Below are positions 44,351 to 54,804 of a DNA stretch of 64,000 nucleotides, piece by piece. The stretch spans positions 92,692-156,691 of the forward strand of contig SCMQ01000008.1 of the NCBI GenBank assembly GCA_005503335.1, in the 5' to 3' direction. A program made the position numbers and the translations under genes. The stretch is from Comamonadaceae bacterium 2FH (GTDB lineage: Bacteria > Pseudomonadota > Gammaproteobacteria > Burkholderiales > Burkholderiaceae_C). The notes under the pieces were generated by a model. It worked only from the letters and a program-made list of their open reading frames with translations, was not told the DNA's origin and did no database searches. Within the stretch, counting starts at the first letter, position 1, and every line of letters begins with the position of its first letter.

Positions 44351-44420
44351 GCCCCCACGCTTGTCACTTCGTGTACTTCTCTGCCCCCCGAGGGGGCCCC
44401 AGCCGCCTTGGGGCGGTCCG
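44351..44420. repeat. GC-rich hairpin-containing intergenic element between hprK and fur
   Basis: The gap between the convergent genes contains GCCCCC / GGGGGC (44383-44388 / 44392-44397) around a 3-base loop, followed by a second GC-rich segment with CCGCC/GGCGG pairing. From memory, this GCCCCCACG...CCGAGGGGGC type of sequence is scattered in Comamonadaceae genomes behind genes. No second copy is seen in this window. It may act as a bidirectional terminator. Confidence 0.4.
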
Positions 44421-44440
44421 GCGGCGGCTGGACGCCGGCC

Positions 44441-44881
44441 TCAGCCGCGCGTGTTGGGCGGCCGGTTCGGGCAGGGGTTCTTGGTGCAGTGGGCGTACAG
44501 GCTCAACGCGTGGTCGGCGATGGCAAAGCCCTTGTCCGTGGCCACGGCCTGCTGTCGCTTCTCGATCTCGGCGTCGTAGAACTCCTCCACCTTGCCGCAG
44601 TCCAGGCAGACCAGGTGGTCGTGGTGCTGCCCTTCGTTGAGCTCGTAGACCGCCTTGCCGCTCTCGAAGTGGCTGCGGCTCAGGATGCCGGCCTGCTCGA
44701 ACTGCGTCAGCACCCGGTAGACGGTGGCCAGGCCGATGTCCGAGTGCTCCTGCAGCAGCACGCGGAACACGTCTTCGGCCGTCATGTGGCGCAGCGCGCC
44801 CTTCTGGAAGATCTCCAGGATCTTCAGGCGCGGCAGCGTGGCCTTCAGGCCGGTGCTCTTGAGTTCGTCGATGTTGACCAT
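44441..44881 (-). CDS. fur: Ferric uptake regulator Fur
   Basis: A 146-residue Fur protein. The N-terminal winged helix includes [20 protein letters not shown]. The metal-binding [16 protein letters not shown] holds His ligands and a CxxC structural zinc pair, and a second C-x4-C (CTKNPC) lies near the C terminus. It represses iron-uptake genes when Fe2+ is bound. It is divergent from bamE, the conserved fur-omlA arrangement of many proteobacteria. No clear Fur box was identified in the 84-bp gap. Confidence 0.96.
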   Translation of the reverse strand: MVNIDELKSTGLKATLPRLKILEIFQKGALRHMTAEDVFRVLLQEHSDIGLATVYRVLTQFEQAGILSRSHFESGKAVYELNEGQHHDHLVCLDCGKVEEFYDAEIEKRQQAVATDKGFAIADHALSLYAHCTKNPCPNRPPNTRG

Positions 44882-44930
44882 GCGTGTCCTTCCGTTCAGG
44901 GCGCTCGCGGCCAGCCCAGGGGGCTGCCGC

Positions 44931-44936
44931 TACAAT
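44931..44936 (+). promoter_or_regulatory. -10-like TACAAT upstream of bamE
   Basis: TACAAT lies 29 nt before the bamE ATG, in the gap shared with the divergent fur gene. A matching -35 is not evident. Unlike several other genes in the window, this one would have an ordinary short leader. Confidence 0.35.
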
Positions 44937-44965
44937 GGCCCGATCATATTGCCTCAGCCTGATCC

Positions 44966-45526
44966 ATGCCTGTTCTCCTGCGTTCACGCCTTCGATCGGC
45001 GCCCTTGCTGGCCCTGGTGCTCGCGGCCGGCGCGGCGCTGAGCGGCTGCGGTAGCCTCGATGGTGCCAGCAACCGCCTGTCCGGTCTGGTCACGCCCTAC
45101 AAACCCGAGGTGGTGCAGGGCAATTTCGTCTCCAAGGAGCAGGTCGAGGCGCTGCAGCCCGGCATGAGCCGCCTGCAGGTGCGCGATGTGCTGGGCACGC
45201 CGCTGCTGGCCAGCCTGTTCCACGCCGACCGCTGGGACTATGTCTTCACGCTGCGCCGCCAGGGCGTGGCGCCGCAGAGCTACAAGCTGGTGCTGTTCTT
45301 CAAGGGCGACGAGCTCGAGCGCTTCGAGGGCGACACCATGCCCAGCGAGACCGAATTCGTGGCGCGCGTCGATACCGGGCGCAAGCCGGGCAAGGTCCCG
45401 GTGCTCGAGGCGTCCGAGGAGGCGCTGGCCAAGTTCCCGCCGGCGCGCGACACCGGCAAGGACGCCCCGGCCGCCGAGGCGCCGCTGCCCGCCAGCTACC
45501 CGCCGCTGGAGCCCTCGGCGCGCTGA
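44966..45526 (+). CDS. bamE: Outer membrane assembly lipoprotein BamE (SmpA/OmlA)
   Basis: A 186-residue lipoprotein. The lipobox LSGC places the lipidated cysteine at residue 28. The SmpA/OmlA domain follows with [25 protein letters not shown] and [11 protein letters not shown]. It is part of the BAM complex that inserts beta-barrel proteins. The C-terminal 50 residues (proline/alanine-rich, [16 protein letters not shown]) extend beyond the core and are variable in the family. It is divergent from fur and precedes dapB. Confidence 0.93.
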   Translation: MPVLLRSRLRSAPLLALVLAAGAALSGCGSLDGASNRLSGLVTPYKPEVVQGNFVSKEQVEALQPGMSRLQVRDVLGTPLLASLFHADRWDYVFTLRRQGVAPQSYKLVLFFKGDELERFEGDTMPSETEFVARVDTGRKPGKVPVLEASEEALAKFPPARDTGKDAPAAEAPLPASYPPLEPSAR

Positions 45527-45567
45527 GCCGGCCCCGGGGTCCAGGCCCTCTGATTGCGAAGGAAAAG

Positions 45568-46404
45568 ATGAATTCCGTCACCGACACCCAGGCCGGCACG
45601 GCGCGACACCAGGTCGCCGTGGCCGGCGCCAGCGGCCGCATGGGCCATATGCTGATCGAGGCCATCCGCGCCTCGGGCGATTGCGCGATTGCGGGCGCGC
45701 TCGACATCGTGGGCAGCCCGGCCCTGGGCGCCGACGCCTGCGCCTTCCTGGGCCAGAGCAGCGGCGTGGCCGTGACGGCCGACCTGGCCGCGGGGCTGCG
45801 CAACGCCCAGGCGCTGATCGACTTCACGCGCCCCGAGGGCACGATGGACCACCTCAAGGTCTGCCGCGAGCGTGGCATCAAGCTCGTGATCGGCACCACC
45901 GGCTTCACCGAGGCGCAGAAGGCCGAGATCACCGCTGCGGCGCGGGACATCGCCATCGTCATGGCGCCCAACATGAGCGTGGGCGTCAACGTCACGCTCA
46001 AGCTGCTCGAGATGGCGGCCAAGGCCCTGTCCACCGGCTACGACATCGAGATCATCGAGGCCCACCACCGGCACAAGGTCGACGCGCCCTCGGGCACGGC
46101 GCTGAAGATGGGCGAGGTGATCGCCGGCGCCCTGGGCCGCGACCTCAAGGACTGCGCGGTCTACGCACGCGAGGGCGTGACCGGCGAGCGCGATCCCTCG
46201 AGCATAGGCTTCGCCACCATCCGCGGCGGCGACATCGTGGGCGACCACACGGTGCTGTTCGCCGGCACCGGCGAGCGCATCGAGATCACGCACAAGTCGT
46301 CCAGCCGTGCCACCTACGCCCAGGGCAGCCTGCGCGCGGTGCGCTTCCTGGCCGGCCAGGCCAACGGCCTGTACGACATGTTCGACGTGCTGAACCTGCG
46401 CTGA
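45568..46404 (+). CDS. dapB: 4-hydroxy-tetrahydrodipicolinate reductase
   Basis: A 278-residue enzyme of lysine and peptidoglycan-precursor synthesis. The NAD(P)H loop GASGRMG is near residue 20 and the substrate signature [17 protein letters not shown] near residue 163. An N-terminal stretch of about 14 polar residues precedes the Rossmann fold. AAGGAAAAG precedes the ATG. It lies in the conserved chain bamE-dapB-exbB-exbD-leuS. Confidence 0.96.
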   Translation: MNSVTDTQAGTARHQVAVAGASGRMGHMLIEAIRASGDCAIAGALDIVGSPALGADACAFLGQSSGVAVTADLAAGLRNAQALIDFTRPEGTMDHLKVCRERGIKLVIGTTGFTEAQKAEITAAARDIAIVMAPNMSVGVNVTLKLLEMAAKALSTGYDIEIIEAHHRHKVDAPSGTALKMGEVIAGALGRDLKDCAVYAREGVTGERDPSSIGFATIRGGDIVGDHTVLFAGTGERIEITHKSSSRATYAQGSLRAVRFLAGQANGLYDMFDVLNLR

Positions 46405-46420
46405 GCGACGGAGCCGCCGC

Positions 46421-47074
46421 ATGAACCTGATCGAGCTGCTGGCCCAGGGTGACGCGGTCAGCCGGCTCGTGTCCCTGCTGCTGCTGGCCATGTCGGTGGC
46501 CAGCTGGGTGGTGATCCTGTGGAAGGCCTGGCTGGTCCGGCGCGCCTCGCGCGACGTGGCGCGCAGCGTCGCAGCGTTCTGGCAGGCCCCCTCGATCGAC
46601 GAGGCGCGCGGCCGGGTGGCGAGCTTCGACCGGGAAGGCCTGGTCCTGCCCCTGATCGCCGCCACCGGCTTGGCCGCGATCGGCACGCTGGCGGCCGCCG
46701 GCGAGCGCTCGCAGCAGCTCACGCGCGTGCTGCGCGACGCCCTGCACGCGGTGCTGCACAAGCTGCACTTCGGCCAGGTGCTGCTGGCCACCGTGGGTTC
46801 CACCGCCCCCTTCGTCGGCCTGCTGGGCACCGTCTGGGGCATCTACCACGCGCTGACCGGCATTGCCCACACCGACCAGGTCACTCTGGACCAGGTGGCC
46901 GGCCCGGTCGGCGAGGCGCTGATCATGACGGCCGCCGGCCTGTTCGTGGCCATTCCCGCCGTGCTGGCCTACAACGTGTTCGGGCGCCACATCGGCCGCA
47001 TCGAGGCCGACCTGGAGGGCTTCGCGCGCGACCTGCGCGAGCTGCTGGCGCACCGCGGCGCCGGGGACGTCTGA
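46421..47074 (+). CDS. exbB: MotA/TolQ/ExbB proton channel family protein
   Basis: A 217-residue inner-membrane protein with three hydrophobic segments. The conserved core LLATVGSTAPFVGLLGTVWGIYHAL and the segment VAGPVGEALIMTAAGLFVAIPAVLAYN are the ExbB/TolQ hallmarks. With the ExbD/TolR protein encoded 28 bp downstream it forms a proton-driven motor for an outer-membrane transducer. No tonB gene is next to it, so ExbB and TolQ roles cannot be separated by sequence alone; ExbB is the usual name in this gene neighbourhood. Confidence 0.88.
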   Translation: MNLIELLAQGDAVSRLVSLLLLAMSVASWVVILWKAWLVRRASRDVARSVAAFWQAPSIDEARGRVASFDREGLVLPLIAATGLAAIGTLAAAGERSQQLTRVLRDALHAVLHKLHFGQVLLATVGSTAPFVGLLGTVWGIYHALTGIAHTDQVTLDQVAGPVGEALIMTAAGLFVAIPAVLAYNVFGRHIGRIEADLEGFARDLRELLAHRGAGDV

Positions 47075-47102
47075 GCCGCCGGCCCGGCCGCAGGAGCAGC
47101 GC

Positions 47103-47537
47103 ATGAGTTTCGGCCGCCTCGAACGCAGCAAGGGTCCCCGGCCCATGAGCGAGATCAACATGACGCCGCTGGTCGACGTGATGCTGGTGCTGGTGGTCAT
47201 TTTCATCGTGACCGCGCCCCTGCTGGGCAGCTCGATCCGGCTCGACCTGCCGCGCAGCGAGGCGGCCCGCCCCGACGAGGCGGCCCAGGCCGTCACCCTG
47301 GTGGTCGACCGCAACGGCCAGGCCTACCTGGACGACCGGCCGGTGCGCGACGCCGAGCTGGCCCAGCGCCTAGCACAGGCCGCGGCCCTGGCCCCCGACA
47401 CCGAGGTGCAGCTGCGCGCCGACGCCGGCGTGCCCTATGGCCGCATGGTCGAGCTGGTGGGCCTGGCGCAGCAGGCCGGTCTCAGCCGCATCGGCTTCAT
47501 GGCCGAGGCGCCCCGGGCGACCGCAAATCCCCCCTGA
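47103..47537 (+). CDS. exbD: ExbD/TolR family biopolymer transport protein
   Basis: A 144-residue protein with a short cytoplasmic N terminus, one membrane helix and a periplasmic domain. The motif MSEINMTPLVDVMLVLVVIFIVTAP contains the proton-carrying aspartate (D of LVDVML). It partners with the ExbB/TolQ protein encoded just upstream. A terminator begins at its stop codon. Confidence 0.9.
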   Translation: MSFGRLERSKGPRPMSEINMTPLVDVMLVLVVIFIVTAPLLGSSIRLDLPRSEAARPDEAAQAVTLVVDRNGQAYLDDRPVRDAELAQRLAQAAALAPDTEVQLRADAGVPYGRMVELVGLAQQAGLSRIGFMAEAPRATANPP

Positions 47538-47568
47538 AAAGCCCGTTCGGCCCTTTCCCGGGCTTTTT
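47537..47568 (+). terminator. Intrinsic terminator after exbD
   Basis: AAAAGCCCG (47537-47545) pairs with CGGGCTTTT (47559-47567) across a 13-base loop, and a T-run ends at 47568. The left arm begins at the last base of the exbD stop codon. It separates exbD from leuS. Confidence 0.8.
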
Positions 47569-47634
47569 GTGATGCTATGGTTTGATGAGCGCTGCTGCCC
47601 GAGAGCCCGTCCGGCCGGCGGGGCGGCCAGCGCC

Positions 47635-47640
47635 TACAAT
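47635..47640 (+). promoter_or_regulatory. -10-like TACAAT, leaderless start of leuS
   Basis: TACAAT ends 7 nt before the leuS ATG at 47648 and no Shine-Dalgarno sequence intervenes. The exbD terminator lies upstream, so leuS needs its own promoter. Confidence 0.5.
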
Positions 47641-47647
47641 TTGCAGC

Positions 47648-50356
47648 ATGCAAGACAAGTACAGCCACCTCGACGTTGAAAAGGCCGCCCAGGACCACTG
47701 GAGCGGTCGCGACGCCTACCGCGTGAGCGAGGACGCGGGCAAGAAGAAGTTCTACGCCTGTTCCATGCTGCCCTATCCCAGCGGCAAGCTGCACATGGGC
47801 CATGTGCGCAACTACACCATCAACGACATGCTCACGCGCTACCTGCGCATGAACGGCTACAACGTGCTGATGCCCATGGGCTGGGATGCTTTCGGCCTGC
47901 CGGCCGAGAACGCGGCGCTCAAGAACGGCGTGCCGCCGGCCCAGTGGACCTACGAGAACATCGCCTACATGAAGAAGCAGATGCAGGCGATGGGGCTGGC
48001 CATCGACTGGTCGCGCGAGGTCGCCACCTGCGATCCCGGCTATTACAAGTGGAACCAGTGGCTGTTCCTCAAGATGCTGGAAAAGGGCATCGCCTACCGC
48101 AAGACCCAGGTCGTCAACTGGGACCCGGTGGACCAGACCGTGCTGGCCAACGAGCAGGTGATAGACGGCAAGGGCTGGCGCACCGGCGCCGCAGTGGAAA
48201 AGCGCGAGATCCCGGGCTACTACCTCAAGATCACCGACTACGCCGAGGAGCTGCTCTCGCACGTGCAGCACGGCCTGGCCGGCTGGCCCGAGCGCGTCAA
48301 GCTGATGCAGGAGAACTGGATCGGCAAGAGCGAAGGCGTGCGCTTCGCCTTCACCCATGGCATCCATGACGAGCATGGCCAGCCGATCGGCGACGGCTGC
48401 ATGTACGTGTTCACCACGCGCGCCGACACCATCATGGGCGTGACCTTCTGCGCGGTCGCGCCCGAGCACCCGCTGGCGCTGCACGCGGCCAGGTCCAACC
48501 CCAAGCTGGCCGCCTTCCTCGAGGAGTGCAAGGCCGGCGGGACGACCGAGGCCGAGCTCGCCACCCAGGAAAAGAAGGGCATGCCCACCGGCCTGTTCGT
48601 CAACCACCCGCTGATGGAGCACGCGGTCGAGGTCTGGGTCGGCAACTACGTGCTGATGGGCTATGGCGACGGCGCTGTGATGGGTGTGCCCGCGCACGAC
48701 GAGCGCGACTTCGCCTTCGCCAAGAAATACGGCCTGCCCATCACCCAGGTGGTGCATGTGGACGGCCAGCACTACGACTACGACCACTGGCACGACTGGT
48801 ACGCCGACAAGCAGCATGGCGTGACCATCAACTCCGACAGCTTCAGCGGCCTGAGCTACAAGGAGGCGGTCAAGGCCGTGGCCCACGCCCTGCAGGTGCG
48901 CGGCCTGGGCGAGAAGAAGACCACCTGGCGCCTGCGCGACTGGGGCATCAGCCGCCAGCGCTACTGGGGCACGCCCATCCCCATCATCCATTGCGAGGCC
49001 TGCGGCCCGGTGCCGGTGCCCGAGCAGGACCTGCCGGTGGTGCTGCCGCAGGACCTGGTGCCCGACGGCAGCGGCAACCCGCTGAACAAGTGCGAGGCCT
49101 TCCTCAAGGTCGACTGCCCCTGCTGCGGCAAGCCGGCGCGGCGCGAGACCGACACCATGGACACCTTCGTCGACAGTTCCTGGTACTTCATGCGCTACTG
49201 CGACCCCAAGAACGACCAGGCCATGGTCGCCGAGGGGGCACAGTACTGGATGCCCATGGACCAGTACATCGGCGGCATCGAGCACGCCATCCTGCACCTG
49301 CTGTACGCGCGCTTCTGGACCAAGGTGATGCGCGATATCCGGGTGCAGGGCCCCGGAGACTCCGAAGCCCGTGGCCTGGTCCAGGTCGACGAGCCCTTCA
49401 CCAAGCTGCTGACCCAGGGCATGGTGCTCAACCACATCTACTCGCGCAAGAGCGAGAAAGGCGGCATCGAGTACTTCTGGCCGCACGAGGTCGAGGACGT
49501 GGTCGACGCCAACGGCAAGGTGGTGGGCGCCCACCTCAAAGAGGCCAAGGGCGATCTGCCGGCCGGCACCCTGGTGAACTACGAAGGCGTGGGCACCATG
49601 AGCAAGTCCAAGAACAACGGCGTCGACCCGCAGGACCTGATCGAGAAATACGGCGCCGACACCGCGCGCCTGTACACCATGTTCACCGCGCCGCCCGAGG
49701 CCACGCTGGAGTGGAACGACGCGGCCGTGGAGGGCAGCTACCGCTTCCTGCGCCGGGTCTGGAACTTCGGCGTCAAGCTGTCGGCGATCGAGAACCTGGC
49801 CTCGCTGGCCTTGCTGGCCGGCCCCGAGGGGCGCGAGGTCCATGCCTTCGACAAGGCCGCCAAGGCGCTGCGGCGCGAGGTCCACAGCGTGCTCAAGCAG
49901 GTCGACTACGACTACCAGCGCATGCAGTACAACACCGTGGTCTCGGGCGCGATGAAATTGCTCAACGCGCTCGAGGGCCTGGCCGACGATGGCTCGACCG
50001 GCGCCCGCGCCGCGCAGGCCGAGGGCTTCGGCATCCTGCTGCGCTGCCTGTATCCGGTCACGCCGCACATCGCCCACGCATTGTGGGAGCAGCTGGGCTA
50101 TGCCGCCGGCTTCGGCGACCTTCTGGACGCGCCCTGGCCCCAGGCCGACGAGAGCGCGCTGCAGCAGGACGAGATCGAGCTCGTGCTGCAGGTCAACGGC
50201 AAGCTGCGCGGCGCCATCCTGGTGCCGTCCCAGGCCAGCAAGCACGAGATCGAGGCCATCGCCCTGGCCAGCGAGGCCTTCCTCAAGCAGGCCGGCGGGG
50301 CGCACGCGAAAAAGGTCATCGTGGTGCCGGGCCGCCTGGTCAACGTGGTGGTCTGA
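47648..50356 (+). CDS. leuS: Leucyl-tRNA synthetase
   Basis: A 902-residue class I synthetase. The HIGH motif appears as HMGH in [13 protein letters not shown] near residue 50 and the KMSKS loop as MSKSKNN near residue 652. The CP1 editing domain with the conserved Thr-rich/Asp region ([14 protein letters not shown]) and the zinc-binding CEACGP and CPCCGK segments are present. The ATG at 47648 gives [11 protein letters not shown], the standard opening. lptE and holA follow in the usual order. Confidence 0.97.
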   Translation: MQDKYSHLDVEKAAQDHWSGRDAYRVSEDAGKKKFYACSMLPYPSGKLHMGHVRNYTINDMLTRYLRMNGYNVLMPMGWDAFGLPAENAALKNGVPPAQWTYENIAYMKKQMQAMGLAIDWSREVATCDPGYYKWNQWLFLKMLEKGIAYRKTQVVNWDPVDQTVLANEQVIDGKGWRTGAAVEKREIPGYYLKITDYAEELLSHVQHGLAGWPERVKLMQENWIGKSEGVRFAFTHGIHDEHGQPIGDGCMYVFTTRADTIMGVTFCAVAPEHPLALHAARSNPKLAAFLEECKAGGTTEAELATQEKKGMPTGLFVNHPLMEHAVEVWVGNYVLMGYGDGAVMGVPAHDERDFAFAKKYGLPITQVVHVDGQHYDYDHWHDWYADKQHGVTINSDSFSGLSYKEAVKAVAHALQVRGLGEKKTTWRLRDWGISRQRYWGTPIPIIHCEACGPVPVPEQDLPVVLPQDLVPDGSGNPLNKCEAFLKVDCPCCGKPARRETDTMDTFVDSSWYFMRYCDPKNDQAMVAEGAQYWMPMDQYIGGIEHAILHLLYARFWTKVMRDIRVQGPGDSEARGLVQVDEPFTKLLTQGMVLNHIYSRKSEKGGIEYFWPHEVEDVVDANGKVVGAHLKEAKGDLPAGTLVNYEGVGTMSKSKNNGVDPQDLIEKYGADTARLYTMFTAPPEATLEWNDAAVEGSYRFLRRVWNFGVKLSAIENLASLALLAGPEGREVHAFDKAAKALRREVHSVLKQVDYDYQRMQYNTVVSGAMKLLNALEGLADDGSTGARAAQAEGFGILLRCLYPVTPHIAHALWEQLGYAAGFGDLLDAPWPQADESALQQDEIELVLQVNGKLRGAILVPSQASKHEIEAIALASEAFLKQAGGAHAKKVIVVPGRLVNVVV

Positions 50357-50358
50357 GC

Positions 50359-50883
50359 ATGAAGGCCACCCTGCCCGCGGCGGCGCTGCGGCGCCGCCAG
50401 CTGCTCGCCCTGGCGGCGCCGCTGGCGCTGGCGGCCTGCGGCTTCCAGCTGCGCCAGCCGCCGAACTTCGCGTTCCGCAGTTTCTACACCGACGCCCCCC
50501 AGAGCTCGACCCTGGTCAACGAGCTCAAGCGCCAGCTGGCCGGCACCGGCGCGGTCGAGGTGCTGGCCGATGCGCGCCAGCTCAACCGCGCCGAGGTGCT
50601 GCTGGACGTGCTGAACGACCAGCGCGAGCGCGTGGTGGTGGGCGTCAACGCCTCGGGCCAGGTGCGCGAGCTGCAACTGCGCGTGCGCTTCAAGTTCAGG
50701 CTGCGCACGCCCCAGGGCAAGACTCTAATCCCCGAGGTCGAGCTGCTGCAGGAACGCGACGTCAGCTACCGCGAGGCCGCAGCCCTGGCCAAGGAGGCCG
50801 AGGAGGCCCTGCTGTACCGCGACATGCAGAGCGACATCGTGCAGCAGGTCATGCGCCGCCTGGCCGCGGTGCGCGCGCTGTAA
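50359..50883 (+). CDS. lptE: LPS-assembly lipoprotein LptE
   Basis: A 174-residue lipoprotein starting 2 bp after leu[18 protein letters not shown] forms the signal peptide with the lipobox cysteine near residue 27, followed by the typical GFQLRQ. The rest has the LptE alpha/beta pattern. It plugs the LptD barrel in the outer membrane. Gene order leuS-lptE-holA supports the call despite low family conservation. Confidence 0.92.
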   Translation: MKATLPAAALRRRQLLALAAPLALAACGFQLRQPPNFAFRSFYTDAPQSSTLVNELKRQLAGTGAVEVLADARQLNRAEVLLDVLNDQRERVVVGVNASGQVRELQLRVRFKFRLRTPQGKTLIPEVELLQERDVSYREAAALAKEAEEALLYRDMQSDIVQQVMRRLAAVRAL

Positions 50884-50897
50884 GCCGCGGCGCCGCT

Positions 50898-51953
50898 ATG
50901 CAGCTCGCCGCCGCCCAGCTCGCCGCTCACCTGCAAAAGGGCCTGCGCCCGCTCTACACCCTGCACGGGGACGAGCCGCTGCTGGTGCAGGAAGCGGCCG
51001 ACGCGATCCGCGCCGCCGCGCGCGCTCAGGGCTACACCGAGCGCAGCGTGCACAGCGTGGCCGGCGCGCATTTCGACTGGAGCGAGGTGCTGGCCGCCGG
51101 CGGCTCGCTCAGCCTGTTCGCCGAGCGCCAGATCGTCGAGATCCGCATCCCCTCGGGCAAGCCCGGCAAGGACGGCAGCGCCGCCCTGCAGCAGCTGGCC
51201 GAGAGCAGCCGCGGCAACGACAGCACCCTGACCCTGGTGGTGTTGCCGCGCCTGGACAAGGCGACCCGAACTGGCGCCTGGTTCGGCGCGCTCGAGGGCG
51301 CCGGCGTGACGGTGCAGATCGACCCGGTCGAGCGCCAGGCCCTGCCGCCCTGGATCGCCCAGCGCCTGGCGCGCCAGGGCCAGCGCGTGGCTGCGGGCGA
51401 AGAGGGCCAGCGCACCCTGCAGTTCTTCGCCGACCGCGTCGAGGGCAACCTGCTCGCCGCGCACCAGGAAATCCAGAAGCTGGGCCTGCTCCACCCCGAG
51501 GGCGAGCTCGGCTTCGACCAGGTCGAGGCGGCCGTGCTCAACGTCGCGCGCTACGACGTGTTCAAGCTCTCCGAGGCGGTGCTGGCCGGCCAGGCCGTGC
51601 GCGTGCAGCGCATGCTCGACGGCCTGCGCGCCGAGGGCGAGGCCGAGGTGCTGGTGCACTACACCCTGGCCGAGGACATACGCGCGCTCAAGCGCGTCAA
51701 GGACGCGGTGGCCGGCGGCCGCCCCCTGCCCATGGCGCTGCGCGAGCAGCGCGTCTGGGGCCCGCGCGAGCGCCTGTTCGAGCGCGTGCTGCCGCGCCTG
51801 TCGCCGGCCCTGCTGCGCGAGCTGCTGCAGGCCGCGCACCAGGTGGACGGCATCGTCAAGGGCCTCAAGCAGCCCGACTGGCCGGCCGATGGCTGGCAGG
51901 CCCTGCACCGGCTGGCGCTGCAGCTGTGCCGCGCCTGCAGGGTCTCCGGATAG
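50898..51953 (+). CDS. holA: DNA polymerase III subunit delta
   Basis: A 351-residue clamp-loader subunit. The N-terminal part has [20 protein letters not shown], and the middle contains the helical [23 protein letters not shown] typical of HolA. The C-terminal domain is helical. It opens the beta clamp within the polymerase III clamp loader. The ATG at 50898 is the first that gives the family start. It follows lptE as in other proteobacteria. Confidence 0.94.
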   Translation: MQLAAAQLAAHLQKGLRPLYTLHGDEPLLVQEAADAIRAAARAQGYTERSVHSVAGAHFDWSEVLAAGGSLSLFAERQIVEIRIPSGKPGKDGSAALQQLAESSRGNDSTLTLVVLPRLDKATRTGAWFGALEGAGVTVQIDPVERQALPPWIAQRLARQGQRVAAGEEGQRTLQFFADRVEGNLLAAHQEIQKLGLLHPEGELGFDQVEAAVLNVARYDVFKLSEAVLAGQAVRVQRMLDGLRAEGEAEVLVHYTLAEDIRALKRVKDAVAGGRPLPMALREQRVWGPRERLFERVLPRLSPALLRELLQAAHQVDGIVKGLKQPDWPADGWQALHRLALQLCRACRVSG

Positions 51954-51957
51954 CAGG

Positions 51958-51963
51958 GACAAT
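51958..51963 (+). promoter_or_regulatory. -10-like GACAAT, leaderless start of proA
   Basis: GACAAT lies in the 17-bp gap between holA and proA and ends 7 nt before the ATG. No Shine-Dalgarno sequence is present, consistent with a leaderless mRNA. Confidence 0.4.
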
Positions 51964-51970
51964 ACACCCC

Positions 51971-53251
51971 ATGAATGCGCTGAACATCGCCGAATACTCG
52001 CAAACCCTGGGCCTGCAGGCCAAGATGGCCTCGGCCCTGATGGCCAAGGCCAGTGCCGCGGTCAAGAACCGGGCGCTGCGCCGCCTGGCCGGGCTGCTGC
52101 GTGAGAACCAGTCGTCCCTGCAGGCCGACAACGCGCGCGACCTCGAGCGCGCGCTGGCCGCCGGCCTGGCCGCGCCCATGGTCGACCGGCTCAAGCTCAC
52201 GCCGCAGGTCATCGAGACCTGCGCCCAGGGCTGCGAGCAGCTGGCCGCCATGCCCGACGCGATCGGCGAGATCATCGGCCTGCGCCAGCAGCCCAGCGGC
52301 ATACGCGTCGGCCAGATGCGCGTGCCTATCGGCGTGTTCGGCATGGTCTTCGAGAGCCGCCCCAACGTGACCATCGAGGCGGCCAGCCTGTCGATCAAGA
52401 GCGGCAACGCCTGCATCCTGCGCGGCGGCTCCGAGGCCATCGAATCGAACAAGGCGCTGGCCCGCCTGGTGCAGCAGGCGCTGATCGACAGCGGCCTGCC
52501 GGCGCAGGGCGTGCAGCTGGTGCAGACCACCGACCGCGAGGTGGTGGGCCAGCTGATCGCCATGCCGCAGTACGTGGACGTGATCATCCCGCGCGGCGGC
52601 AAGGGCCTGATCGAGCGCATCAGCGCAGGCGCCAAGGTGCCGGTGATCAAGCACCTGGACGGCAATTGCCACACCTATGTCGACGACCCCAGCGACCTGG
52701 ACATGGCGGTCAAGGTGGCCGACAACGCCAAGACCCAGAAGTACAGCCCCTGCAATGCCAGCGAGAGCCTGCTGGTGGCGCGCGGCGTGGCGGCGGCCTT
52801 CCTGCCGCGCATCGCCGCGGTCTACGCCGCCAAGGGCGTGGAAATGCGCGGCTGCCCCGAGTCCCTGGCCATCCTCGCCGCCGTGCCCGGCGCCAAGCTC
52901 CAGCCCGCCACCGAGCAGGACTGGTCCGAGGAATACCTGGCGCCCATCATCAGCGTCAAGCTGGTCGAGGGCGTGGACGAGGCGATTGCCCACATCAACC
53001 GCTATTCCTCGCACCACACCGACGCCATCCTCACCCGCGACCACATGCACGCGCAGAAATTCCTGCGCGAGGTCGACTCGGCCAGCGTCATGGTCAACGC
53101 CAGCACGCGCTTCGCCGACGGCTTCGAGTACGGCCTGGGCGCCGAGATCGGCATTTCGACCGACAAGTTCCACGCGCGCGGCCCGGTGGGCATCGAGGGC
53201 CTGACCTCGCTCAAGTACGTGGTGCTCGGCGAGGGCGAGATCCGCAGCTAG
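51971..53251 (+). CDS. proA: Gamma-glutamyl phosphate reductase
   Basis: A 426-residue aldehyde-dehydrogenase-fold enzyme, the second step of proline synthesis. The family signature is [16 protein letters not shown] near residue 200. The catalytic cysteine lies in [13 protein letters not shown] near residue 260. The C terminus with [22 protein letters not shown] is typical of ProA. The ATG at 51971 is preferred over an upstream in-frame ATG inside holA. The usual partner proB is not adjacent. Confidence 0.96.
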   Translation: MNALNIAEYSQTLGLQAKMASALMAKASAAVKNRALRRLAGLLRENQSSLQADNARDLERALAAGLAAPMVDRLKLTPQVIETCAQGCEQLAAMPDAIGEIIGLRQQPSGIRVGQMRVPIGVFGMVFESRPNVTIEAASLSIKSGNACILRGGSEAIESNKALARLVQQALIDSGLPAQGVQLVQTTDREVVGQLIAMPQYVDVIIPRGGKGLIERISAGAKVPVIKHLDGNCHTYVDDPSDLDMAVKVADNAKTQKYSPCNASESLLVARGVAAAFLPRIAAVYAAKGVEMRGCPESLAILAAVPGAKLQPATEQDWSEEYLAPIISVKLVEGVDEAIAHINRYSSHHTDAILTRDHMHAQKFLREVDSASVMVNASTRFADGFEYGLGAEIGISTDKFHARGPVGIEGLTSLKYVVLGEGEIRS

Positions 53252-53364
53252 ACCGCACCCGCATTCTCCTGCGGCTGGGGCGGGCCCCGGCACGCAGCCT
53301 TGAACGGGGCGGTATCGTCCCCAAGTCCTAGAATTCAGCTCCAACTTCTGCAGCAGAGGGCCGC

Positions 53365-54660
53365 ATGGTTCCGCATCTCATCACGGCGCTCACGGGCCCG
53401 ATCAACGAACTCGAGCAACGCATCCTCGACTCCATGCCGGCCATCGAGCGCTGGTTCCGCCTGGAGTGGATGGAGCACACGCCGCCCTTCTACAGCTCGG
53501 TCGACATCCGCAACGCCGGCTTCAAGCTGGCGCCGGTGGACACCAACCTCTACCCCGGCGGCTGGAACAACCTGACGCACGAGATGCTGCCGCTGGCGGT
53601 GCAGGCGGCCCAGGCCGCGATCGAGAAGATCTGCCCCGAGGCCAAGAACCTGCTGATCATTCCCGAGAACCACACGCGCAACACCTTCTACCTCAGCAAC
53701 GTGGCGCAGCTCACGCGCATCTTCCACATGGCGGGGCTGAACGTGCGCATAGGCTCGATCAGCCCCGAGATCAAGCAGACCACCACGCTGGAGCTGCCGG
53801 GCGGCGACCAGGTCACGCTGGAGCCGGTGATCCGCGGCAAGCGCCGCCTCGGGCTGAAGGACTTCGACCCCTGCACCATCCTGCTCAACAACGACCTGTC
53901 GGCCGGCGCGCCGGGCATCCTGGAGGACCTGCACGAGCAGTACCTGCTGCCGCCGCTGCACGCGGGCTGGAGCGTGCGCCGCAAGAGCCACCATTTCCAG
54001 AGCTACGAGGAGGTGTCCAAGCGCTTCGGCAAGCTGCTGGGCATAGACCCCTGGCTGATCAACCCCATGTTCAACCGCTGCGGCGAGGTCGATTTCGCCG
54101 AGGGCTCGGGCCTGGAATGCCTGCGCGGCAACGTCGACGCCCTGCTGTCCAAGATCCGGCGCAAGTACAAGGAATACGGCATCAACGAGAAGCCCTTCGT
54201 GGTGGTCAAGGCCGACAACGGCACCTACGGCATGGGCATCATGACGGTGCGCGACGTCAAGGACCTGGACGCGCTGAACCGCAAGACGCGCAACAAGATG
54301 AGCGTGATCAAGGACGGCCAGGCCGTCAGCGACGTGATCATCCAGGAGGGCGTGCTGACCAACGAGCGCATCAACGAGGCCGTGGCCGAGCCGGTGGTCT
54401 ACATGATGGACCGCTACGTGGTCGGCGGCTTCTACCGCGTCCATGCCGAGCGCGGGGTCGACGAGAACCTCAACGCGCCGGGCGCGAGCTTCGTGCCGCT
54501 GGCCTTCGCCGAAAGCTCCCACCTGCCGCAGCCCGGCGTCAAGCCCGGCGCCAGCGTGCCCAACCGCTTCTACATGTACGGCGTGATCGGCCGCTTGGCC
54601 ATGCTGGCGGCCAGCTACGAGCTCGAGTCCACCGATCCGGACGCCGAGATCTACGACTGA
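53365..54660 (+). CDS. gshA: Glutamate-cysteine ligase (proteobacterial type)
   Basis: A 431-residue protein matching the gshA form found in betaproteobacteria and Acidithiobacillus, distinct from the E. coli enzyme. Recognisable segments are NNLTHEMLPLAVQAAQ, IPENHTRNTFYLSN and VVKADNGTYGMGIMTV, the last probably in the nucleotide-binding region. It makes gamma-glutamylcysteine, the first step of glutathione synthesis. gshB lies two genes downstream, separated by kup. The call rests on family recognition and context. Confidence 0.88.
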   Translation: MVPHLITALTGPINELEQRILDSMPAIERWFRLEWMEHTPPFYSSVDIRNAGFKLAPVDTNLYPGGWNNLTHEMLPLAVQAAQAAIEKICPEAKNLLIIPENHTRNTFYLSNVAQLTRIFHMAGLNVRIGSISPEIKQTTTLELPGGDQVTLEPVIRGKRRLGLKDFDPCTILLNNDLSAGAPGILEDLHEQYLLPPLHAGWSVRRKSHHFQSYEEVSKRFGKLLGIDPWLINPMFNRCGEVDFAEGSGLECLRGNVDALLSKIRRKYKEYGINEKPFVVVKADNGTYGMGIMTVRDVKDLDALNRKTRNKMSVIKDGQAVSDVIIQEGVLTNERINEAVAEPVVYMMDRYVVGGFYRVHAERGVDENLNAPGASFVPLAFAESSHLPQPGVKPGASVPNRFYMYGVIGRLAMLAASYELESTDPDAEIYD

Positions 54661-54804
54661 GGGCCGCGGCCTCAGTTGCTGCGCTGCAACATTTTGTAAC
54701 GGGTGCCCGTCCGGAGGGCGGGGAGTGGCTTGCGCGGCGGCCCGGCGGGCGCACAATAGCCGCTTCTGCGTTCCGGAGCCCCGCTGGCAAGACGGGGCAG
54801 CTTT

